Shown in pieces: positions 1-6,556 of a DNA stretch of 21,643 bases. Source of the stretch: Bradyrhizobium sp. (GTDB lineage: Bacteria > Pseudomonadota > Alphaproteobacteria > Rhizobiales > Xanthobacteraceae). Made by a program: the position numbers and the translations under genes. Location: assembly GCA_028290305.1 (NCBI GenBank), contig JAQGKC010000213.1, positions 1-21,643 of the forward strand, in the 5' to 3' direction. Numbering within the stretch: the stretch's first letter is position 1; each line of letters begins with the position of its first letter. The notes under the pieces were generated by a model, which saw only the letters and a list, made by a program, of their open reading frames with translations, was not told where the DNA came from and did not search any database.

Positions 1-1249
1 CCTCTGGAACTCGGTTGAGGCGGGGCTGGCGGTCTTGCTGTTCCTTGATCCAGGCCAGGATCTCGCCCAGGCGCTTGTTCTCTACAATGGCGGCATGACT
101 GACGCGCTGTAGCTTGTCGAAGGCCGAATAAGGCAACGACCTACCTTTCCAGCGAACCTCCAGCCGCCCATCCGGAAAGTCATAGATCTCGACCATTTTG
201 CCGCGAAGGCGAACTGCCAGACCTTCCGGCTTTAGCGTCAGCTTCATACGACTGTAGTTCACCACCAGTTGGTGCGACACCTGTCGCTGCTCACGCCAAC
301 ACAGAATCTGATCGAGATCCTGCCGGGGATCGACCGAACGATGAAAGTCCTGATCGCGGGCCGCAGGCTTGGCAAAGCGGCCGTTGTAGTCGGCGACGAA
401 GTTGGGCAGAAACGCGTTTGCCGCCTCGATCGTGCTGATGCCGGCGAGTCTCAGCTCCTTCACCAGGCGATCCTGCAGCGTATGATGCGCGCGCTCGACG
501 CGACCCTTCGCCTGACTGGTATTGGCACACAGAATCTCGATGTTAAGTTCCGACAACGCCCGTCCGAACTGTGTCATTCCATTACCGCTGGCCGCGTTCT
601 CGTTCGACACCCGAAAGATGGAGTGTTTGTCGGAGTAGAAGGCGACAGGTTTACCGTGACGACGAAGATAGGCCTTCAGCGCCTCAAAATAGGCAAATGT
701 GCTCTCCGAGGCGACAAAGCGTAGCTCCATCAGGCGGCTGGTCGCATCATCGACGAACACCAACAACGTGCAGGCGGCTGCACGATCCTCGAACCAACGA
801 TGCTCCGAGCCGTCGATCTGGACCAACTCACCAACATGCTCGCGGCGATGCCGAGGTTGCTGGATGCGTTTGCGTTCAGCGCGAGACATCCAGATCCCCG
901 CCTGCTGCATCCAGCTCCGCAGCGTCTCCCGCGAAACTCTGAGATCATGACGCTCCGCCAGCTTCTCGGCCGCGAATGTCGGTCCAAAGTCTGCGTACCG
1001 CTCCCGCACCAGAGCAATCGCGTGATCGCGAACAACATCCGGCAAGCGGTTGTTCGAGGGACGACCGCGGCCCTGGTTGGCAACGGCAGAAGCGCCGCCG
1101 TCGCGATATCTCCTCAACAGCCGATACGTTTGCCGCGGCGTTATCTTCATCAGCTCAGCAGCTGCTTGAGCCGTTAATCTATCGCTGTCCAGCCGTGCCA
1201 GAACTTCAAGACGGTTCAGCTCGCGCTTGCTCATCACCACCATGCCCAT
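1..1249 (-). CDS. ISNCY family DDE transposase, C-terminus cut by the window
   Basis: It catalyses cutting and joining of the insertion sequence ends. The minus-strand frame is open from 1249 to the window edge (416 codons) with no stop. Starting at ATG 1249 the protein begins MGMVVMSKREL. An N-terminal helix-turn-helix region (about residues 10-60, TAQAAAELMKITPRQTYRLL) is followed by an rve-like catalytic core. The acidic triad is D146 (QIDGSEHRW), D207 (YSDKHSIF) and E252 (KGRVERAH). ATG 1249 is chosen because a GGAGG lies 11 bases upstream (1261-1265); in-frame ATGs at 1243 and 1234 are alternatives with worse spacing. Only a short C-terminal piece should be missing. The family assignment is from recall of ISNCY transposases and is firm; the exact IS name is unknown. 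Confidence 0.9.
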   Translation of the reverse strand, partial: MGMVVMSKRELNRLEVLARLDSDRLTAQAAAELMKITPRQTYRLLRRYRDGGASAVANQGRGRPSNNRLPDVVRDHAIALVRERYADFGPTFAAEKLAERHDLRVSRETLRSWMQQAGIWMSRAERKRIQQPRHRREHVGELVQIDGSEHRWFEDRAAACTLLVFVDDATSRLMELRFVASESTFAYFEALKAYLRRHGKPVAFYSDKHSIFRVSNENAASGNGMTQFGRALSELNIEILCANTSQAKGRVERAHHTLQDRLVKELRLAGISTIEAANAFLPNFVADYNGRFAKPAARDQDFHRSVDPRQDLDQILCWREQRQVSHQLVVNYSRMKLTLKPEGLAVRLRGKMVEIYDFPDGRLEVRWKGRSLPYSAFDKLQRVSHAAIVENKRLGEILAWIKEQQDRQPRLNRVPE

Positions 1250-1288
1250 CGAAATGACAGCCTCCGAACTCCCAAAAAGGAGCAGAAA

Positions 1289-1331
1289 CTGACATCTCTA
1301 CTTTGCTCAGTGCTGACATTTTAGCTTTGCT
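1289..1331. repeat. Tandem 19-base repeats at the IS end
   Basis: Two direct copies of a 19-base motif (1289-1307 and 1313-1331) lie 24 bases apart and match at 15 of 19 positions; both read AGCAAAG...ATGTCAG on the minus strand. They sit between the IS right end and the transposase start, where transposase binding repeats are expected. The binding role is inference. Confidence 0.65.
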
Positions 1332-1432
1332 GCTACAACAAGATTTCGCAGATCAGATGTTATGGAATTAGTCGGTCAGTGACCTACTGAGCGCTGCCTG
1401 CCCGCTTGCGGTCTGCCGGCGATCATCGCCCC

Positions 1433-3406
1433 TTAGAGAAACGACGGTCCGCATTTTGACAGGAATTCCGCCGTTCCGTCATAAAAAGCCGGCGGCCGCG
1501 TCACGTCGTCCGGATCACCTTCCGGAATATAGATCACCATGCCTTGTCGCGCGCGTGTCAGCAGCACCCGGTAGGCATTCGTCAAATAGATCTTTCTGTT
1601 TTCGTCGTTCACATTCTGCCACCTCGTGCCCGTAAACCGATGGAACGCCCACTTACCGCTGATCGATCGAAAGTCGCCGTCCCAACAGACCCCGACCCAA
1701 TCAAGCTCTAGTCCCTGGATGTCAAATTCAGTGGCTGGATCTTCGAGGTAGTGCGACGAACGCACATCGTGTTTGCCGTTCAAAAACCAATGCGTAGCGT
1801 CGATCTTTTCATGAACATTCAGGCCGAGCGGCTTTAATCGCGACGCGCCCGATGAGGCGACAAGTCCAACGCGCTCGCTTCCCCGCGCCTGCTCTCGGAG
1901 CCAAGCCCGCGCGGCAGCAAGGTCACGGGTCAAAATAATTGGATATGTCGCCTTGATCTGGTCGTATAGAGCGCGCGCGACCTCGACTTCGCCCGCCACG
2001 ACGGCCCCAACGAATTCGGACAATTTTTCTGCGCGAAATGACCGAATCGATACAGCGAGGTGCAGATGCTCGTAAACAGTGACGTCGAGCCTGCTCAACA
2101 TGGCCGGAAGATCTTGTCCCCAATGATAATCACGGTGGGCCAATTGGCGCGACGTAAACACCTTCCAGTCGATGAATCTTGATTGCAGAGCCGAGAACCA
2201 TTCCGTGAGCCCGGCTTCGCCGGCATTGATCTCCTGACCGCCTCCGATCAAGCAAACCACTACACACCAATCCTCATGGCGGTCCATGACGCTGACCAGG
2301 AATGCCGGTTCCGACATATCGAAGTCTGGAAGACCCTTCTTGCGTGACATGAAATTTGCCAAATGGTCTCGATCCCAGGCCCGTTGTGCCTCGTCGAACA
2401 CCGCGACGCGCTCAATCGGCGCGTTTGAGCTCGCCAAACCGTCGTCGCGGAAATGCATGATATTCTGAATGAAGCTCTTTACTTTGCGCGCGGCATCGGC
2501 CTTGCGGATCATGGACCCCGTCAGCTTTGATTGCGCATGCTCGTCGCGGGCGAGGGCTTCCTGCAGAACGTCGACGAGCGGTCCGTTGCCCGATAAAAAG
2601 ACGGCGTGTTCATCTTCGTGAGCGTTTGCGCGCTGAGTCACAAGGTTGAGACCCGCCAGTGTCTTGCCGGCGCCCGGGACGCCCGTCACAAAACAAATGG
2701 CCTTGTGTCGCTTCGATTTGGCATCTTCGATCACCTGCGCAATGCATTCTGCCGTTTGGCTTAGGTTGATAGCACCTGCGTCCGATCGGGTGATCTCGCC
2801 TACTTTATGACCTTGATAGAGCGCTTGCGCCGCTTCAATGATCGTGGGTGTTGGCTTATAGCCACTGCTTAGCCAGGCCTGCACATCGATCTCGGTGCCA
2901 GTCGTCGCTTGATCTGAAATGTCTTCGATTAATGCGCCCAACCCGACGCCATTGCTGAGAATCGGTTGCGCGACTTTGTCGTCTGCCCAAATAAGGGAAT
3001 GGACAGCATCTATCGCCCCGGTTGCCACGACGATTGGTGCGATTGGTCGGTCGTGACTGCCGCTGTGAAAATTCTTGAGGTCGAGCGCATAGTCGACCAC
3101 TTGATCCAGCGCGGCGTTGTCGAATTGCTCGGTCCCGACCTTAAATTCCAAGACAAAAACGACCCCGCCAACCAGAACGATATTGTCGGCCCGCTTGCCC
3201 ATCCGCGGGATAGCAAACTCGAACGCGACCCAGCCTGATGCTAAGCCTCGGAGTTCACGCTGCAAAATAGATATCTGGGCAAGCCACGCATTGCGCTGCA
3301 GCGCCTCTAATGAAAAAGAGTTCTGTTTGGCGAGATGTCCAAGGATCGTTTCGGGTGATTGATCGACAAAGTCTTTGATCGAGCTAGAATAAAAAGAACT
3401 ATTCAT
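1433..3406 (-). CDS. PD-(D/E)XK nuclease fused to DUF2075 ATPase/helicase
   Basis: A 657-residue cytosolic protein with two parts. The N-terminal region (about 40-125) has a RecB-like nuclease signature: D74, E87-x-K89 in VLEFKVG, and Q102-x3-Y106, all intact. The middle and C-terminal part (about 235-630) is a DUF2075 superfamily-1-like NTPase: Walker A GVPGAGKT (242-249), Walker B FDEAQ (337-341), the GGGQE sensor (388-392) and arginine motif LLTRARQG (615-622). The expected activity is ATP-driven movement on nucleic acid plus cleavage; substrate unknown. It starts 35 bp from a divergently read DEDDh exonuclease and lies on a mobile element, so a phage- or plasmid-defence role is plausible but inferred. 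The ATG at 3406 has only a weak ribosome site (GGAAC). The stop at 1433 is followed by about 95 bp with nothing recognisable before the IS. Confidence 0.85.
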   Translation of the reverse strand: MNSSFYSSSIKDFVDQSPETILGHLAKQNSFSLEALQRNAWLAQISILQRELRGLASGWVAFEFAIPRMGKRADNIVLVGGVVFVLEFKVGTEQFDNAALDQVVDYALDLKNFHSGSHDRPIAPIVVATGAIDAVHSLIWADDKVAQPILSNGVGLGALIEDISDQATTGTEIDVQAWLSSGYKPTPTIIEAAQALYQGHKVGEITRSDAGAINLSQTAECIAQVIEDAKSKRHKAICFVTGVPGAGKTLAGLNLVTQRANAHEDEHAVFLSGNGPLVDVLQEALARDEHAQSKLTGSMIRKADAARKVKSFIQNIMHFRDDGLASSNAPIERVAVFDEAQRAWDRDHLANFMSRKKGLPDFDMSEPAFLVSVMDRHEDWCVVVCLIGGGQEINAGEAGLTEWFSALQSRFIDWKVFTSRQLAHRDYHWGQDLPAMLSRLDVTVYEHLHLAVSIRSFRAEKLSEFVGAVVAGEVEVARALYDQIKATYPIILTRDLAAARAWLREQARGSERVGLVASSGASRLKPLGLNVHEKIDATHWFLNGKHDVRSSHYLEDPATEFDIQGLELDWVGVCWDGDFRSISGKWAFHRFTGTRWQNVNDENRKIYLTNAYRVLLTRARQGMVIYIPEGDPDDVTRPPAFYDGTAEFLSKCGPSFL

Positions 3407-3441
3407 GGTGTTCCAAGCGAATACATCTCACGGTTGACCCT

Positions 3442-4338
3442 ATGCCGCCCGAAGAAATCAGTCTAGCCACGATGGCCGAAACGCTAGCGAAATCCCCGGA
3501 TTACCGAGTTTTGCGCAGGCTCACGCCTCGGACTGAATTTGCTTCTTGCCAGGGTCAAGCGACGAAGACCGGTATCTTGCTGGACGTCGAAACAACCGGT
3601 CTTGATACGGCTCGGGATGAGATTATTGAACTCGCGATGGTGAAGTTCACCTACCTTCCGGACGATCGGGTGGGTCAGATCACGGATGTCTTTTCGTCTT
3701 TTAACCAGCCGCAGAATTCAATTCCCTCGGAAATCAGTGACCTTACCGGCATCACGGACGAGATGGTTCTTGGACATCAGATTGACCCAGAAGCCGTTGC
3801 TGCATTTGCTACAGACGCCGGGATTGTCATCGCGCACAACGCCAACTTTGATCGAAAATTTGCGGAACGCTATTGGCCGCTGTTCGAGCACAAACCGTGG
3901 GCATGTTCGGCAACGGAGGTGGAATGGCGAAAGCACGGGTTTGATGGATCGCGTCTGGGTTATTTGCTGGCCGGTGTTGGCCTGTTCCATCAAGCTCATC
4001 GCGCCATTGATGATTGTCGCGCCCTCGTTGAGATCTTGGCTTCACACCTTCCAAAGCCAAATCGGCCAGCTCTCGCGGTTCTTCTGGACCGCGCAAGACG
4101 CAAAACAATCCGCATCTGGGCCGAACAGTCGCCTTTCGAGCTGAAAGACGAGTTGAAAAAGCGGGGTTATCGTTGGAGCGATGGAGCCGACGGTCGAACA
4201 AGATCTTGGTACATCGACGTAGACGAGGAGAAGCAGGCAGCGGAGCTCGAATTCTTGAAAGACACCATCTACTTGAGAGACGTTGAGCCTCGCAGACGGG
4301 TGATGAATGCGATCGATAGATTTTCAATCCGAGCCTGA
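3442..4338 (+). CDS. DnaQ-like DEDDh 3'-5' exonuclease with extra C-terminal domain
   Basis: Predicted metal-dependent 3'-5' exonuclease of 298 residues. ExoI is LLDVETTGLD with D48 and E50; ExoII is AHNANFDRKF with D137; ExoIII has H186 and D191 (HRAIDDC), so all five catalytic positions are present. The core spans about 43-200. A C-terminal block (about 220-285) has LKKRGYRWSDG followed by RSWYIDV and is not part of DnaQ; it resembles small tryptophan-rich accessory domains (DUF5710-like), which is tentative. It is too short and too different for the replicative epsilon subunit, so a repair or defence role is more likely. The start is uncertain: ATG 3442 and ATG 3472 both lack a good ribosome site. 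It is divergent from the nuclease-helicase gene with 35 bp between starts. Confidence 0.85.
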   Translation: MPPEEISLATMAETLAKSPDYRVLRRLTPRTEFASCQGQATKTGILLDVETTGLDTARDEIIELAMVKFTYLPDDRVGQITDVFSSFNQPQNSIPSEISDLTGITDEMVLGHQIDPEAVAAFATDAGIVIAHNANFDRKFAERYWPLFEHKPWACSATEVEWRKHGFDGSRLGYLLAGVGLFHQAHRAIDDCRALVEILASHLPKPNRPALAVLLDRARRKTIRIWAEQSPFELKDELKKRGYRWSDGADGRTRSWYIDVDEEKQAAELEFLKDTIYLRDVEPRRRVMNAIDRFSIRA

Positions 4339-4358
4339 TCTCAAAGGATTATCGATCT

Positions 4359-4402
4359 GCGGAGGTCGCTCTCCCTCAACCGACTCGAGCGTCGGCCTCC
4401 GC
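4359..4402. terminator. Inverted repeat between convergent genes
   Basis: A 7-bp stem (4359-4365 with 4396-4402) brackets a smaller internal palindrome between the ends of the exonuclease gene and the LprI-like gene. There is no run of T on either side, so it may be a weak bidirectional terminator or just chance. Confidence 0.3.
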
Positions 4403-4414
4403 GCCTCGTCGGAA

Positions 4415-5347
4415 TCATCCGCATAACGCCACGGCGCTTATCGTACCTTTACAACTCCCCCGGTCCGATACCCGCCAAAGGTCGCATATTGAGGCCAAAC
4501 GACAGGTTGCAATACCCCCCAATGTATCCGAATGTTCGAAGTAGGGGGAGAGGATGGGTTTCAGGTTCAGACGGTCAATCAGGCTGAGCCATATGGCCAT
4601 GCCGACACCTAGCAGGACAATGATAGGGCTCGTTCCTCCGTCCTGATGAGCGGGGACCACGCTATTTATTTGAGAAGATATCTGAGGAGCCGCGACGGTG
4701 TTTGGACTTGCGAGTGCTCTCGGACGATTGTCTGGCTGGCTCAGACTAGGCACGGGGTTAGGCGGAATAGGCTCCGGTTGACGCCCAACACTGGTTGCGG
4801 GACTCGGTTGAGACGTTATGGTCGTCGCTGGAGGCTGCTGAGGCACAGCACTCGCATCAGTTGGGGTAATTTCAGATAGCGCCGACGCTCGCTGTTTCGT
4901 CATTTCCAGTAAGCACGACATCGGAATTTCTGGGGTGCTTCCGCAAGTCCTATCCCGCAGGCTGATCCAGCGCCGCTGGCTCTCCAATAGTGGTTGGATG
5001 TCCTTTTGGAGACGCAGGGCCTGTTGAAAAGCTTGCCCCATCCGCGCGTCCCACCCGGACAGTTCGTCGTCGCTGCAAATAGCTCTTTCTATGGAACTAG
5101 CGGCGGCGCGACAGTCAAAACTAGGAGTTAGGCGGGTCTGCGTCGGCCGGCGTATTGCGTCAGATGGGATCGGAGGCGCGATTGTCGCCGGGGGCTGCGT
5201 TTGCCCCTCCAGGCAGTCAATGCGTGCGTTCACGTCAGTGATGGACAAACACCCCCTGACGTTTCGGTTCTGCGCTCCTGCAGAAGGGATTTGCGCAGCT
5301 AGCAGTGTGAGGCCCAAAAAGGCCATAGAAACAAAAGTTGGGCGCAT
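4415..5347 (-). CDS. Secreted LprI-like (DUF1311) protein with C-terminal membrane segment
   Basis: A 310-residue protein with an N-terminal signal peptide (MRPTFVSMAFLGLTLLAAQI, likely cleaved near AGA-Q). A short Cys motif (C33, C45) is followed by an LprI/DUF1311 domain at about 76-160, with cysteines at 79, 91, 135 and 145 that would form two disulfides. Then comes a Pro/Ser/Gln-rich linker and a hydrophobic segment near 240-257. Family members are periplasmic; some inhibit lysozyme, but that is not shown here. The frame opens further upstream at 5476, but ATG 5347 places the signal peptide at the N-terminus and is preferred; no clear ribosome site is seen. The last 40 residues look atypical and a frameshift near 4546 is possible. 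It is convergent with the exonuclease gene. Confidence 0.65.
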   Translation of the reverse strand: MRPTFVSMAFLGLTLLAAQIPSAGAQNRNVRGCLSITDVNARIDCLEGQTQPPATIAPPIPSDAIRRPTQTRLTPSFDCRAAASSIERAICSDDELSGWDARMGQAFQQALRLQKDIQPLLESQRRWISLRDRTCGSTPEIPMSCLLEMTKQRASALSEITPTDASAVPQQPPATTITSQPSPATSVGRQPEPIPPNPVPSLSQPDNRPRALASPNTVAAPQISSQINSVVPAHQDGGTSPIIVLLGVGMAIWLSLIDRLNLKPILSPYFEHSDTLGGIATCRLASICDLWRVSDRGSCKGTISAVALCG

Positions 5348-5498
5348 TGTTCGTGCTGAGAGGTGGTCGAATGGCGCGAAGAAACTGTTGCACGTTCTAC
5401 GTATTCCCGCAAAGGGGTATCTCGAAACGTTAGGCAAAAATGGGTCGCGACACCCACCCCAGATCGATGGCGGCATTTTTTGATAAGCGATCCTTCTC

Positions 5499-5759
5499 GT
5501 GAGCCACGACTGCTTAGCGGGTCCACCGACAGAGTTTAACCGTCGCTTCCTTGAGAACCGGCTGGCTTACCGCATTCAGGAGTTGGCCTATGGGCTACTG
5601 AAATCTCGATCGAAACTTTCATCCATCTCGATTGAAGCTACTGGCACCGTTAGACGCGTAAACGGCTGTCTTTCCGCGACCTTTTCTGTACCCATGGCAC
5701 ACTTCTCCGGCTGCTGCCCTCGCAGGCTGCATTCCCCATTGCTGTCTGACGACAGTTAG
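5499..5759 (+). pseudogene. Probable remnant of a DUF2924 gene
   Basis: The translated segment at about 5522-5610 (GPPTEFNRRF, then LENRLAYRIQELAYGLL) resembles the central motif of DUF2924 proteins, which read roughly PP..R..L.R.LAYRIQE.A.GGL. The usual N-terminal helix and the C-terminal half are missing, and the frame ends at 5759 in unrelated-looking sequence. From memory, DUF2924 genes commonly sit just upstream of large serine recombinases in alphaproteobacterial elements, and an intact recombinase follows about 800 bp downstream. A chance resemblance cannot be excluded without a profile search. Confidence 0.5.
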
Positions 5760-6337
5760 GACCCAGGGATTTAGGTGCCTAAGATTCGGAGAAGTGGGAT
5801 GAATCTGCGGAAAGGATTCGAGACAGTGGCGGACGACGCGGACCCAATGGTCCCGCGATCGGCACTAAACAATATGGTATCGTAAAAAAGCACGAATCCT
5901 GGCCAATCTGCTATCGCCAACGACTTTGCACATAATATCCAGCCGAGGCGGCCGCAAGGGCCTTAGGACGACTTGGAGCACCAACGGCCGAGTGGTCGGC
6001 TGGTCGGGATGGACTTCTACCCTTCTCTAAGCCGACACGCGCAAGGACGGTGGTGAGAGCGAATACGATTCGGTGGGACCAGCTTGCCGGACGCCCTGTT
6101 CAACCCCATATCCTTAATAGTGCCCTCGACGATTTCGGTCACGGGGCACAATGGTTCAGGACAAGATGGCCTCCGGCATTTCAGCCACGACCAAGTTGCG
6201 CAAAGGATCGCCGCCACGGCGAGACTTACCCGTGCCCTGTGGTGATAATCTCACAGGGCCGAAAACGTCCTGACGAGCAAAAGGCAGTCAGACATGGGTA
6301 ACGCTTCCCGACGACTCGGGCAACGAAGCGCCGGCCC
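5760..6337. other. Stretch without a supported gene
   Basis: About 580 bp with only weak open frames. One tiny frame at 5799-5885 (28 codons, MNLRKGFETV...) has a GGAG eight bases upstream, but nothing else supports it. Frames at 6050-6301 (plus) and 6017-6217 (minus) have no recognisable motifs. This is likely decayed element DNA carrying the leader of the recombinase operon; no clear promoter is seen. Confidence 0.5.
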
Positions 6338-6556
6338 TTGTCTCAATCGCGCAAATCCTCGCCCTCTTCGTCAGAAGCTTCAGCGGGTGCCTCCGGCATT
6401 ACCGATCCAGCTATTCCGGCCGAGATTGCAAGAATTGTCGAGGCCATCGCGCTGTTCATGGCGAAACGACACCATGATGAAGAAAGCGGTCCATGCCCGC
6501 TTCCCAATGAAGCAGAATCCGTTTCTAATGAGGATCCGGAGAAGAGTCATGATTAG
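6338..6556 (+). CDS. Small acidic protein coupled to the recombinase
   Basis: A 72-residue frame starting at TTG 6338. It has a Ser-rich N-terminus, one likely amphipathic helix (EIARIVEAIALFMAKRHHDE, about 29-48) and an acidic tail. Its stop overlaps the recombinase ATG (ATGATTAG, 6549-6556), so the two are probably translated together. I recall similar short frames before serine recombinases of this group, but I cannot name a family. It might be a recombination accessory factor or only a leader that sets recombinase level. The start is uncertain because no ribosome site precedes the TTG. Confidence 0.5.
   Translation: MSQSRKSSPSSSEASAGASGITDPAIPAEIARIVEAIALFMAKRHHDEESGPCPLPNEAESVSNEDPEKSHD

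Larger units (their letters stand above)
1..1337 (-). mobile_element. ISNCY-type insertion sequence, left end outside window
   Basis: This is an insertion sequence carrying one intact DDE transposase read leftward. The right end lies near 1337, judged from two tandem copies of a 19-base motif (1289-1307 and 1313-1331) lying between the transposase start and unrelated DNA. The other end is beyond position 1, so target-site duplication cannot be checked. No second copy of the terminal motif is seen elsewhere in the window. The exact right boundary is an estimate. Confidence 0.75.

Noticed and set aside
269..1257. Several plus-strand frames across the left end
   Set aside because: They lie antisense to a continuous, motif-complete DDE transposase frame.
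6294..6548. Upstream extension of the recombinase to 6294
   Set aside because: The extra 85 residues show no family resemblance, while ATG 6549 has a good ribosome site and begins directly with the resolvase fold.
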